Assembly: GCA_030154185.1 (NCBI GenBank)
Contig: JASKKK010000007.1
Location: forward strand, 1-64,000
Direction: 5' to 3'
DNA length: 64,000 bases
From: Desulfuromonadales bacterium
GTDB lineage: Bacteria > Desulfobacterota > Desulfuromonadia > Desulfuromonadales > Syntrophotaleaceae
The position numbers were made by a program, and so were the translations under genes. Positions 36,224 through 45,792 of the stretch are shown one piece after another; the stretch's first letter is position 1; every line of letters starts with the position of its first letter. The notes under the pieces were generated by a model. The model was not told the origin of the DNA. It was given only the letters and a program-made list of their open reading frames with translations, and did no database searches.

Positions 36224-38632
36224 ATGACAGAGTTGACGCATATCATGTGGCTGAAGGATATCGGTCTTAACGATCTGCAGCTGGTGGGGGGTAAAAACGC
36301 TTCGCTTGGCGAGATGATCGGTCATCTGACCGATCTGGGGATCAAGGTTCCCGGCGGGTTTGCCGTGACGTCCGAGGCTTATCGGTATTTTTTGCGTGAA
36401 ACGGGACTGGATAAGGAAATCACGGAACTGCTGGCCGATCTCGATGCCAACGATATCGACAGCCTGACTTCGATCGGACATCAGGTGCGTCGAGCCATCC
36501 GGCGTACCGAATTGCCCAACGGACTGGAGCAGGCTATCCGCGATGCCTATGCCCAGATGGAACAGCAGTACGGCACGGACTGTGACGTGGCGGTAAGATC
36601 CAGTGCTACGGCGGAAGACCTGCCCGATGCCTCTTTTGCGGGGCAGCAGGAAACCTATCTGAATATCCGCGGCGCCGAGGATCTTCTCGGGGCCTGTCGC
36701 AACTGTATCGCTTCCCTGTTTACCAATCGGGCGATTTCCTACCGCGAACATCACGGGTTTGATCACCTGTCGGTGGCCCTGTCCGTCGGGGTGCAGAAAA
36801 TGGTGCGTTCCGATCTGGCCAGCGCCGGCGTCATGTTTACCATTTCGACGGAGACCGGTTTTCGTGATGTGGTCCTGATCAACGGTGCCTGGGGCCTGGG
36901 GGAAAACGTGGTGCGCGGAGCGGTCAATCCCGACGAATTTTTTGTTTTCAAGCCGACCCTCAAAGAGGGGTATCGTCCCATCATCAGCAAGCATCTGGGC
37001 AGCAAGGAGAAAAAGATCATCTACAGTCTGAACAACGGCCCCCAGGCGACGCGCGAGGTGGCGGTCGCTCAGGAGGACCGGCAACGGCTCTGCCTCGAGG
37101 ATGACGAGGTTCTTGCTCTGGCCCGCATGGCCTGTGTGATCGAGGATCATTACAAGCGCCCCATGGATATCGAGTGGGCCAAGGATGGCGAAACGGGTGA
37201 ACTGTTTATCGTACAGGCGCGTCCGGAAACCGTTCAATCTGCTCTGCAGGGGAATGTGCTGGAGGAATATCACCTGCAGGAGCGCGGCGAAATCATTTCC
37301 CGCGGCCGGGCGGTCGGCAGCAAGATCGGCTCCGGGAATGCCATGGTGATCAAGGATGCTTCCGAAATCAGCCGTTTCGCGGCCGGCGCCGTGCTGGTTA
37401 CGGACATGACGGACCCCGATTGGGAGCCGGTCATGAAAAAGGCCGCTGCCATCGTCACCAATCGCGGCGGGCGTACCTGTCATGCCGCTATCGTTAGTCG
37501 CGAACTCGGCATTCCCTGTGTGATCGGTACCGGTGACGGTACCACAGCCGTCGTCGACGGCGATGCGGTGACGGTAAGTTGCGCGGAAGGGGAAACCGGC
37601 TTTGTCTATCGCGGCGAACTGCCATTCAAGATCGAAAAGACCGATCTTGCGGATTTGCGCCGACCGCGCACCAAAATCATGATGAATATCGGCAATCCGG
37701 CGCAGGCTTACGGGCTCCGGCGCATACCCAACGACGGGATCGGTCTGGCGCGCCTGGAGTTCATCATAAATACCGCCATTCAGGCCCATCCCATCGCCCT
37801 GCTGCACCCCGACCGGGTGACGGAGCCTGAGGAGCGGGAAAAGATTGACCAGCTGATCGTCGGATATCCCGACGGTGGCGAATTCTTTGTCGATCAGCTC
37901 GCCCAGGGAGTCGCCACTTTGGCCGCGACATTTTATCCCAACGACGTCATTGTGCGGATGAGCGATTTCAAGAGCAACGAATACGCCAACCTGCTCGGCG
38001 GCCGGGCTTTCGAACCGGAGGAATCCAACCCCATGATCGGTTTCCGTGGCGCGTCCCGCTACTACGACGATCGCTATCGCGAAGGGTTCCTGCTGGAATG
38101 TCGTGCCATGAAACGGGTACGGGAGGAGATGGGGCTTAAAAACGTCAAGTTGATGATTCCCTTCTGCCGTACGGTCGAGGAAGGTCGCCGGGTGATCGAG
38201 GTCATGGCCGAGGCCGGTCTGGAACGAGGTAAGGATGGGCTGGAACTGTACGTCATGTGCGAAATTCCCTCCAACGTGGTCCTGGCCGAGGAGTTCGCGG
38301 AAATTTTCGACGGTTTTTCCATCGGCTCCAATGATCTTACCCAATTGTTGCTGGGATTGGACCGGGATTCGGAGATCGTCGCCCATCTCTACGACGAGCG
38401 CAACCGGGCGGTAATGCGCATGATCGCCGACGTCATTCGACGCGTCAAGGCGACCGGTCGCAAGATCGGCATCTGCGGCCAGGCCCCGAGCGATTATCCG
38501 GAATTTGCCGAATTTCTCGTCGAGTGCGGTATCGACAGCATTTCGCTTAATCCGGATACGGTGCTGGCCACGACCCTGAATATTCTTGAACTGGAAGATA
38601 AACTGGAGAAACGGAGCGAAGCAGAAGGCTGA
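36224..38632 (+). CDS. ppsA: Phosphoenolpyruvate synthase
   Basis: Gluconeogenic enzyme that makes PEP from pyruvate and ATP with release of AMP and phosphate; 802 residues. The N-terminal ATP-grasp part begins QLVGGKNASLGEMI, the central phosphohistidine domain has GGRTCHAAIVS with His420, and the C-terminal PEP/pyruvate barrel ends ICGQAPSDYP...GIDSISLNPD. Thr418, two residues before the catalytic His, is the predicted PpsR phosphorylation site. AAGGGAGG precedes the ATG at 36224. It is distinguished from PPDK by GGKNASLGEM and by length. Confidence 0.96.
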   Translation: MTELTHIMWLKDIGLNDLQLVGGKNASLGEMIGHLTDLGIKVPGGFAVTSEAYRYFLRETGLDKEITELLADLDANDIDSLTSIGHQVRRAIRRTELPNGLEQAIRDAYAQMEQQYGTDCDVAVRSSATAEDLPDASFAGQQETYLNIRGAEDLLGACRNCIASLFTNRAISYREHHGFDHLSVALSVGVQKMVRSDLASAGVMFTISTETGFRDVVLINGAWGLGENVVRGAVNPDEFFVFKPTLKEGYRPIISKHLGSKEKKIIYSLNNGPQATREVAVAQEDRQRLCLEDDEVLALARMACVIEDHYKRPMDIEWAKDGETGELFIVQARPETVQSALQGNVLEEYHLQERGEIISRGRAVGSKIGSGNAMVIKDASEISRFAAGAVLVTDMTDPDWEPVMKKAAAIVTNRGGRTCHAAIVSRELGIPCVIGTGDGTTAVVDGDAVTVSCAEGETGFVYRGELPFKIEKTDLADLRRPRTKIMMNIGNPAQAYGLRRIPNDGIGLARLEFIINTAIQAHPIALLHPDRVTEPEEREKIDQLIVGYPDGGEFFVDQLAQGVATLAATFYPNDVIVRMSDFKSNEYANLLGGRAFEPEESNPMIGFRGASRYYDDRYREGFLLECRAMKRVREEMGLKNVKLMIPFCRTVEEGRRVIEVMAEAGLERGKDGLELYVMCEIPSNVVLAEEFAEIFDGFSIGSNDLTQLLLGLDRDSEIVAHLYDERNRAVMRMIADVIRRVKATGRKIGICGQAPSDYPEFAEFLVECGIDSISLNPDTVLATTLNILELEDKLEKRSEAEG

Positions 38633-38652
38633 AAAAGGAAATCAAAATCCTG

Positions 38653-38708
38653 CTCCCGCCCGTTCGCCAAGCTGCAACGGGAAGGAACGGGCGGGAGAGG
38701 GGATTTTA
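38653..38708 (+). terminator. Terminator after ppsA
   Basis: A perfect 13-base-pair stem (CTCCCGCCCGTTC with its complement) has a 19-base loop and is followed shortly by a four-T run. Confidence 0.75.
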
Positions 38709-38775
38709 CTGTTTTCGATTCGTCGGAGACCGTGTATAACTCGGTATTCACTGTCTTGAACAACGGAGTCGATTC

Positions 38776-39363
38776 GTGAATTTCGCTTTGCCCGATAGCG
38801 GCACCTTCAGCCTGTTGTTGTTACCGCTACTGGTGTTTGTCGCCCGCATTATCGATGTTAGCATCGGGACTTTGCGCATCATTTTCGTTTCCCGATCCCT
38901 CAAGGGGTGGGCGGCCGTGCTGGGTTTTTTCGAGTCGTTGATCTGGGTGCTCGCCATCGGCCAGGTTATGCAGAACCTGACCAATGTGATGACTTATATC
39001 GCCTTCGCGCTGGGGTTTGCCACCGGCAATTATATCGGAGTATTGATCGAAGAACGCATCGCTCTCGGCAACCTGATCGTGCGCATCATCACCCGCAAGG
39101 ATGCTGTGGCGCTGAGCGAACACCTCTGGAAGGCGGGGTACGGGGTAACCAATCTGCGGGCCCGCGGGGAAAAGGGTCCGGTGCAGGTTATCTTTACGGT
39201 TTGCCGTCGCCGCAATGTGCAGGACGTGTTGAAAATGGTTAAACACTTCAACCCCCGCGCTTTTTACACCATCGAGGATGTCCGCTTCGTGCAGGACAAC
39301 CTGCCGGTCAACGTGCGCCGCCGCGGAATCGTGTCGCGCCTGGCGCTGCGTAACAGAAAATAG
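38776..39363 (+). CDS. UPF0316 family membrane protein
   Basis: A 195-residue protein with three N-terminal membrane helices and a soluble C-terminal domain (DUF2179-like). Signature stretches are RIIDVSIGTLRIIFVSR, GYGVTNLRARGEKGPVQ and RAFYTIEDVRFV. The role is not established for the family. The start is GTG, with ACGGAG upstream. Confidence 0.85.
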   Translation: MNFALPDSGTFSLLLLPLLVFVARIIDVSIGTLRIIFVSRSLKGWAAVLGFFESLIWVLAIGQVMQNLTNVMTYIAFALGFATGNYIGVLIEERIALGNLIVRIITRKDAVALSEHLWKAGYGVTNLRARGEKGPVQVIFTVCRRRNVQDVLKMVKHFNPRAFYTIEDVRFVQDNLPVNVRRRGIVSRLALRNRK

Positions 39364-39384
39364 TCGAATGGAATGCCGAGTGCG

Positions 39385-39433
39385 CCAGTCACCAGTCACC
39401 AGTCACCAGTCACCAGTCACCAGTCACCAGTCA
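39385..39433 (-). repeat. Heptad tandem array, seven copies of TGACTGG (minus strand)
   Basis: Seven perfect CCAGTCA units on the plus strand (TGACTGG on the minus strand) fit the TGAYWRG consensus of the arrays at 1-98 and 18021-18048. The right-hand copies overlap the last codons and stop codon of the thermonuclease gene. Confidence 0.95.
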
Positions 39434-39938
39434 CCCACATCCCTCGCCTCGCTCGGCGAGCCTCCTGCTCCGTCGCGAGGAATTCCTTTTTCAAGTCAAA
39501 GTCGAAACGCCGATAAACCACGGCCAGCCCCTGCTTCAGAAGCAGTCTGTTGAGCAGCCGGCCGTCCGGCAGGGTGACGTAGGCGAGCAGCCGGCCATAG
39601 GCATCGTAGGCCGGTTTTTCGGTCCGCAGGGAGACGCTCCGTCCGAGAATCTGCTCCCGGACAAAGACGTTGGCGCGGTTGTGGATGTTGCGCAGCCTCG
39701 CCTGAGCAATACCTCGGCGCAGGAAAAAGCGGTCTCGCCGGGACGCTTCCTTTTCCGGCACATCGATGCCGAGCATCCGGACCTTGCCGATGCCGGCGAC
39801 CCGGATGGTGTCGCCGTCGTAGACCCAGCTGACGCGTCCCCGCAATTCGGCTGCGGCCAGGGCCTGGGAAACGCTCCAGCAGAGCAGCAAAAGTAGGACC
39901 GGGACGATGATGCGTCTGCGCATAAGTCCGACTCTCAT
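39417..39938 (-). CDS. Thermonuclease (SNase) family protein, exported
   Basis: A 173-residue secreted nuclease-like protein: signal peptide (LLLLLCWSVSQALA), then a staphylococcal-nuclease OB fold. VYDGDTIRV, RMLGIDVPE (catalytic Arg and Glu) and YDAYGRLLAYV (second catalytic Arg) are all intact. It should cut DNA or RNA in the periplasm or outside. The ATG at 39938 overlaps the upstream stop as ATGA; an ATG at 39923 is also possible. The final residues Val-Thr-Gly-Asp-Trp and the stop are written by the heptad array. Confidence 0.88.
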   Translation of the reverse strand: MRVGLMRRRIIVPVLLLLLCWSVSQALAAAELRGRVSWVYDGDTIRVAGIGKVRMLGIDVPEKEASRRDRFFLRRGIAQARLRNIHNRANVFVREQILGRSVSLRTEKPAYDAYGRLLAYVTLPDGRLLNRLLLKQGLAVVYRRFDFDLKKEFLATEQEARRARRGMWVTGDW

Positions 39939-40363
39939 CGGCTGCGACCATGGAAGGCACGGGCAAAGACGCCGGTGGCAGCTCCCCATATCAGGTTGTA
40001 TAAAATGACAAACAGGGGGGTGAGGATGCCCAGCCCAAGTCCGAGCGCTCCGTAGGTTGTCTGCTGGGGGAAGACATACAGTAGCAGCCAGGCGCTGGGG
40101 AGCAGACTGACCCACATGCCTTTGCGCACCCACTGGTTGCGACTGCGCGGAGAACTGACCGTAAACAGAAACAGCAGCCCCCACAGACCGCCCCACACCA
40201 GCCGCGGATAAATCCATTCCGCAGTCCATTGGGGAACGAGGTCGACGCCGCACCATTGAGGCAGTCCCATGGCTGCCGCCACCCAGGCAACGCCGCTGCT
40301 GGCGAGGGCTCCAAGCAGGCCGGCGCAGAAGCAGATAGTCAACAGGCTTCGAGAGTTTTTCAT
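39935..40363 (-). CDS. Hypothetical four-helix membrane protein
   Basis: A 142-residue protein with about four hydrophobic segments (residues ~7-32, 54-73, 83-103 and 112-135). I recognise no family or motif. GGGAG lies 6 bases before the ATG at 40363. Its stop overlaps the thermonuclease start, so the two are cotranslated. Confidence 0.7.
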   Translation of the reverse strand: MKNSRSLLTICFCAGLLGALASSGVAWVAAAMGLPQWCGVDLVPQWTAEWIYPRLVWGGLWGLLFLFTVSSPRSRNQWVRKGMWVSLLPSAWLLLYVFPQQTTYGALGLGLGILTPLFVILYNLIWGAATGVFARAFHGRSR

Positions 40364-40563
40364 GACATCTCCCATCTCGTGACAGGATATAAATATGGTC
40401 GGGCTCGAAAAGTCCTTGTCAGCCCCGCGTCATCGAAGCAAAACCTTCCTGGGGAGCCTTCCGGGTTTTTGTTCGGATCAAGGGAACGAGACCGTTAGAG
40501 AATGCCGTGCCGTCGCGCGATTGTGGCAGAGCGATGTTGCGTTTCCGGGAACCGATGCCGAAA

Positions 40564-41379
40564 CTATCGGGGTGGCAGCGTTTCGTTGAGGCTGCCGGTG
40601 CGATAACCTTCAAGGTCGAGGGAGACGAAAGTGAATCCGGCGCTCTTGGCTCCCTCGATGACGGCGAGGCGCGTTGTTTCTTCGAGCATGGTGGAAAAGG
40701 AGCTCGGGGCGATCTCGATGCGGACGGTGTCGCCATGGTAACGGGCCCGCGCACCACCGAAACCGAGGGACCGTAAAACCCTTTCGCACTGCTCCACCTG
40801 GGCCAGCATTCGGGCATCGATGGCGGTGCCGTAGGGGATTCTCGAAGCCAGGCAGGCGAAGGCCGGGCGGTTCCAGGTCGGCAGGGCCAGTTGCCGGCTG
40901 AGAGAGCGGATGGTTTCTTTATTCAGACCGGCATCGGCCAGCGGGGACCGCACGTTCAGTTCGAGGGCGGCCTGTCGGCCCGGGCGATAGTCGCGACTGT
41001 CATCGAGGTTGGTTCCATCCAGCAGTACCTTGAAGCCGTGCTGCCGGGTCGCCTCCATGCACAGGCCGAACAGGGCCTTTTTGCAATGATAACAGCGCAG
41101 CGCATCGTTGCGGACGACGTCCGCAAGACGCAAAAGATCACATGACACTACCACCTGACGTATGCCCATCTGTCGCGCCAGATTCCGGCTGTCCTGCTGC
41201 TCCCAGTCCGGAAAGAACGGCGAGGCGGCGGTTACTGCCAGGACCTTGTCGCGGCCGAGGGCCTCCAGGGCGGCACGCAGCAAGAGGGTGGAATCGACCC
41301 CTCCGGAAAAAGCCACGGCAGCGGGTCCCAGCTCTGCCAGCCGATGGAGAAGCTTTTGATAGCGGGGATCAGAGTTCAT
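40564..41379 (-). CDS. larE: ATP-dependent sacrificial sulfur transferase LarE
   Basis: A 271-residue PP-loop enzyme that adenylates a nicotinate-derived substrate and donates sulfur for the nickel-pincer cofactor of lactate racemase and related enzymes. SGGVDS is the PP-loop. RCYHCKK adds two cysteines, and Cys176 in PAFACLASRIPYG sits at the position of the sacrificial cysteine. larB, larC and a LarA homologue are not in the window. The ATG at 41379 is used; the frame also has a TTG two codons earlier. Confidence 0.9.
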   Translation of the reverse strand: MNSDPRYQKLLHRLAELGPAAVAFSGGVDSTLLLRAALEALGRDKVLAVTAASPFFPDWEQQDSRNLARQMGIRQVVVSCDLLRLADVVRNDALRCYHCKKALFGLCMEATRQHGFKVLLDGTNLDDSRDYRPGRQAALELNVRSPLADAGLNKETIRSLSRQLALPTWNRPAFACLASRIPYGTAIDARMLAQVEQCERVLRSLGFGGARARYHGDTVRIEIAPSSFSTMLEETTRLAVIEGAKSAGFTFVSLDLEGYRTGSLNETLPPR

Positions 41380-41418
41380 GGACAAAGCCTTCGCGGGCAG
41401 CTGTCCCGGCGGGCATGA

Positions 41419-42339
<921 letters not shown>

Positions 42340-42556
42340 GACATCCTCCGGAAATCCGTTGAGGTTATGAAAACGTAGCGGCAGCGATCCATCCCCGGGC
42401 TGAACCGGCGACTGCCCTGCCCGAGACGAGATGAATATTCTCAAACCTCGATCATATCAGCCATTCGGGACGATTAAAAGGATTCTTTTGTCCGCTCGGG
42501 CGACTTGCGCCTGTACGGAAAGATGCTTAACTTGAAACACATGCAAAGGGGGGACG

Positions 42557-42955
42557 ATGGAGCGGAACCAAACAGATCAGTTGCAGCCCAGGACCCTGGC
42601 CTGGATCGAGTCGGCGGAAGGGGAAAGGAGGCTGCCCGTGGTGTGGTTCGGTTGTCTGCACGGTGAACCGGGACAGCTGATGGTGGGATTGCGAGCCGGA
42701 TTGTCGTTTTCCGACGATGCGGTTCAACCCCGTCGCTTTACCCTGTGCTGGACCCCGACGGGCAGCGGTCCCGGGAACTTGGGGCAAAACGCCATGATGC
42801 GTCTGCACTGCCGCAACGGCCGGATCTGCGACGAATATGGCATTGTTACGCTGCTCGGCCAACTGGAAGGCGTCACGGTCGGCAAGCGCGCCTTTTCCGC
42901 GGGGCAGGTCGATTTTTACCGGCTGCTCGCCGTTCCCGTCGGAGCGGATGCCTGA
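42557..42955 (+). CDS. Hypothetical protein (132 residues)
   Basis: Codon use matches neighbouring genes and GGGGGG lies about 4 bases before the ATG, so it is likely real. The sequence is soluble, rich in Gly and Arg, with CWTPTGSGPGN and MMRLHCRNGRI segments. No family is recognised; a flavin-reductase-like barrel is conceivable but unsupported. It converges with the ArsP-like gene. Confidence 0.6.
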   Translation: MERNQTDQLQPRTLAWIESAEGERRLPVVWFGCLHGEPGQLMVGLRAGLSFSDDAVQPRRFTLCWTPTGSGPGNLGQNAMMRLHCRNGRICDEYGIVTLLGQLEGVTVGKRAFSAGQVDFYRLLAVPVGADA

Positions 42956-42978
42956 CATCCGCTCGTTTGACAACGTAT

Positions 42979-44052
42979 TTAAATGACGATGTTGAAAAGA
43001 TAGCCGACCAGCAGAATCCCCATCCCGACGACCCCGATGAAGGTGCCTATAAGTCGCGGCTTCAAAACCTTGCGCAAGATAACCATCTCCGGAAACGACA
43101 ACGCGATAACGCTCATCATGAATGCCAGCACGGTGCCGAGGGCGGCGCCTTTGCCCAGCAACGCCTCGACGACGGGGATCATGCCTGCGGCATTGGTGTA
43201 CATGGGTATGCCGATCACAACGGACAGCGGTACCGACCACCATGCGCTTTTGCCCATGATCCCGGCCATGAAGTTTTCCGGAACGAAGCCGTGAATGGCA
43301 GCCCCGGCCAGAATCCCCAGTACCACGAATTTCCAGACTCTGCCGACGATGTCCCGTACCGCCTCGACCCCGAACTCGATGCGTTCTTCCCAACTCATGC
43401 TGGTGTCCGGCATGGCGACCTGCTGAGCCTGCATCTCCCGAACCCACTCTTCCACGTGGTTTTCCAATTTAAGCCGGCCGATGACCCATCCGGCCACCAC
43501 GGCGATCGCGACGCCGGTGATGAAATATAGCGCTGCGACCTTCCATCCGAGCAGCCCGAAAAGCAGCGCGAGGGCGATTTCGTTGACCATCGGCGCGGAA
43601 ATCAGAAAGGAAAAGGTCACCCCCAGGGGGATACCCGCGGTAACGAATCCGATAAACAAGGGGACCGCTGAACAGGAACAGAATGGAGTCACGACCCCGA
43701 GAAGAGCCGCCAGAACGTTGCCCGCCGATTCCCTGCGGCCGGCCAGTATTTTGCGGGTCAGTTCGGGTGTAATAAAGCTGCGCAGCATGCCGACCCCGAA
43801 AACCACAAGGGTCAGCAGCATCATGACCTTGGGGGTATCGTAGAGAAAAAACTCTACCGCCGAACCGAGATGCGAACCGGCGTCCAGCCTCAACACATCG
43901 TAGGTGAGAAAGCGGGAAAAAGCGGCCAGGTAGTGGTAGAGGACGAACCATGCGGCCAGCAGAACGGCGATGGCGGCAAATAATTTGTTTCGACGCGCTT
44001 TTCCTTCCATGCAGGAATCGTCGGTCTCGCATCGATGCTCCTGGGAATCCAT
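42979..44052 (-). CDS. ArsP-like permease (DUF318/UPF0718)
   Basis: A 357-residue membrane protein with about eight to ten helices and the family hallmark TPFCSCSAVPLF, plus IPMYTNAAGMIPVVEALL in the second half. Members include ArsP, which exports trivalent organoarsenicals, and YraQ-type permeases of unknown cargo. Position downstream of arsR and acr3 on the same strand supports an arsenic role. The N-terminal ~22 residues are His/Cys-rich and hydrophilic. AAGGAG lies about 10 bases before the ATG. Confidence 0.85.
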   Translation of the reverse strand: MDSQEHRCETDDSCMEGKARRNKLFAAIAVLLAAWFVLYHYLAAFSRFLTYDVLRLDAGSHLGSAVEFFLYDTPKVMMLLTLVVFGVGMLRSFITPELTRKILAGRRESAGNVLAALLGVVTPFCSCSAVPLFIGFVTAGIPLGVTFSFLISAPMVNEIALALLFGLLGWKVAALYFITGVAIAVVAGWVIGRLKLENHVEEWVREMQAQQVAMPDTSMSWEERIEFGVEAVRDIVGRVWKFVVLGILAGAAIHGFVPENFMAGIMGKSAWWSVPLSVVIGIPMYTNAAGMIPVVEALLGKGAALGTVLAFMMSVIALSFPEMVILRKVLKPRLIGTFIGVVGMGILLVGYLFNIVI

Positions 44053-44154
44053 CTTGGATGTGCTCCTTAACTTTTGAAAACGTGCTGCGGATATGCTGCA
44101 AAATTCTTATGTCAAAAACAGTCCCCGGGGGATCGATCGCCTGTTCGGCCTCGC

Positions 44155-45237
44155 TTATTTCAGGACATCGACAGTATCCACCCGACAGGCGGTACGCCCG
44201 GCGAAATATTTTTTCTGGAAATAAAAAGCCAGGTTTACCAGGCTGATAAGTACGGGCACTTCGACCAGCGGGCCGATGACCGCGGCAAAGGCTTCGCCGG
44301 AGTTGATGCCGAAAACCGAGATGGCAACGGCGATGGCCAGTTCAAAGTTATTGCTGGCCGCGGTGAAGGAAAGGGTGGCGCTGCGTTCGTAATCGGCGCC
44401 GACCTTGTAGCTCATGAAGAAGGAGACGATAAACATGATGACGAAATAGAGCAGCAGCGGAATGGCTATACGTACCACGTCAAGGGGGAGCCGGACGATG
44501 TAATCGCCTTTAAGGGCGAACATCACCACGATGGTGAACAGCAGAAAAATCAGGGTAAGAGGGCTGATTTTCGGAACAAATACCTTTTCATACCATTCCT
44601 TGCTGCGGGCTCGGATAAGACCGAAGCGGGTCAATATGCCGGCCGCAAAAGGGATGCCCAGGTAAATCAGTACGCTTTGCGCGATTTCGCCCATGGTAAA
44701 GCTGACGGCTGCTCCTTTCAGTCCGAACCAGGCGGGCATCACGGTAAGGAAAAGGTAGGCATAAAAAGAAAAGAAAAGAATCTGAAATACCGAGTTGAAG
44801 GCCACCAGGCCCGCAGCATATTCACGGTCGCCACAGGCCAGATCGTTCCAGACGATAACCATGGCGATGCAGCGCGCCAGGCCGATAAGTATCAAGCCGA
44901 CCATATAAGCGGGGAGGTCGTTCAGCAGGATGATGGCGAGGAAAAACATCAACAGCGGGCCGACAATCCAATTCTGAACAAGGGATACCAGCAGAATCTT
45001 CTTGTCTTTGAAAACGCGAGGCATTTCTTCGTAGCGGACCTTGGCCAGAGGCGGATACATCATCAGGATCAGGCCGATGGCGATGGGGATATTGGTGGTG
45101 CCGACCTGGGAGCTGAAAATCAGTTGTTTGACGCCTGGTAAAAAATATCCGGCCCCGATGCCAAGGATCATGGCGGCGAAAATCCAGAGGGTAAGAAAGC
45201 GATCGAGGAAAGACAGCCGTGTGTTTTTTGGGCTCAT
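44155..45237 (-). CDS. acr3: Arsenite efflux carrier ACR3
   Basis: A 360-residue, ten-helix member of the bile-acid/arsenite carrier superfamily that exports arsenite. The hallmark [18 protein letters not shown] includes the cysteine needed for transport; YVRLPLDV and [16 protein letters not shown] (cited in part) are also typical. It lies 58 bases downstream of arsR, with an operator-like palindrome in the gap. GGAG lies 10 bases before the ATG at 45237. Confidence 0.94.
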   Translation of the reverse strand: MSPKNTRLSFLDRFLTLWIFAAMILGIGAGYFLPGVKQLIFSSQVGTTNIPIAIGLILMMYPPLAKVRYEEMPRVFKDKKILLVSLVQNWIVGPLLMFFLAIILLNDLPAYMVGLILIGLARCIAMVIVWNDLACGDREYAAGLVAFNSVFQILFFSFYAYLFLTVMPAWFGLKGAAVSFTMGEIAQSVLIYLGIPFAAGILTRFGLIRARSKEWYEKVFVPKISPLTLIFLLFTIVVMFALKGDYIVRLPLDVVRIAIPLLLYFVIMFIVSFFMSYKVGADYERSATLSFTAASNNFELAIAVAISVFGINSGEAFAAVIGPLVEVPVLISLVNLAFYFQKKYFAGRTACRVDTVDVLK

Positions 45238-45260
45238 TGAAATGAATCTCCTTTTCCGAG

Positions 45261-45278
45261 TATCCGGAATAGCGGATA
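45261..45278. promoter_or_regulatory. Operator-like palindrome before acr3
   Basis: TATCCG-N6-CGGATA, perfect six-base arms, lies between the arsR stop and the acr3 start. It matches the palindrome inside the arsR promoter at 11 of 12 arm positions, so it is a second probable ArsR site. Confidence 0.6.
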
Positions 45279-45295
45279 CATTGGTCTCAAAAATA

Positions 45296-45637
45296 TCAGC
45301 CGCAGAGTTTTTGTTGTCCCCGCGTTTTCGGCAGGCGCTCTCGCTCGTGCCGGCATTCGTCGATGCTGCCCAGATGTGACTCGAGAACATCGAGGATCTG
45401 ACGCGCAACCGTTGTCTGTTCCTGCGCCAGGGAATAATGCACCCAGATCCCTTCGCGACGGTCCTCGACCAGGCCGGCGTTTTTCAGTATGCCCAGATGA
45501 CGCGAGGCGGTCGACTGAGGCAATTCCAGAATCTCCATGATACGGCAGACGCAGACCTCGCCGTCGAAGAGCAGGTTGAGGATTTTCAGACGGGTATCAT
45601 GCGCCAGGGCTTTGAAAAGGGCGGTTGTTTTTTTCAT
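45296..45637 (-). CDS. arsR: ArsR-family arsenite-responsive repressor
   Basis: A 113-residue winged-helix repressor. The As(III)-binding pair Cys29 and Cys31 is in [12 protein letters not shown], followed by the recognition helix [19 protein letters not shown] (cited as one helix) and [11 protein letters not shown] wing. C-terminal residues include another Cys pair region ([12 protein letters not shown]) that may add a ligand. The ATG at 45637 has only a weak AGGG upstream. It is the first gene of the arsenic cluster and probably autoregulates. Confidence 0.93.
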   Translation of the reverse strand: MKKTTALFKALAHDTRLKILNLLFDGEVCVCRIMEILELPQSTASRHLGILKNAGLVEDRREGIWVHYSLAQEQTTVARQILDVLESHLGSIDECRHERERLPKTRGQQKLCG

Positions 45638-45644
45638 AGGCCCT

Positions 45645-45673
45645 AATCTAATCCGGTTTTCCGGATATGTCAA
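45645..45673 (-). promoter_or_regulatory. arsR promoter with embedded operator
   Basis: On the minus strand TTGACA (45668-45673) and TAGATT (45645-45650) are 17 bases apart. The spacer contains the palindrome AATCCG-N6-CGGATA (45650-45667). A repressor bound there would cover the RNA polymerase site, the usual ArsR design. Confidence 0.75.
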
Positions 45674-45792
45674 GGCGGAAATCCATTCCGGAACATTCCC
45701 CGGGATTGGAAAAATGTTTGTCGAAGCTGATGTCCAGCCGCAAACTCCGGATGGACACAGCGTGATTTCCCTCAGCGAGGAGGAAAGGTTTT

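Noticed and set aside
36044-38386. 780-residue minus-strand open frame opposite ppsA
   Set aside because: Antisense shadow of a high-GC gene; no recognisable protein and no ribosome-binding site.
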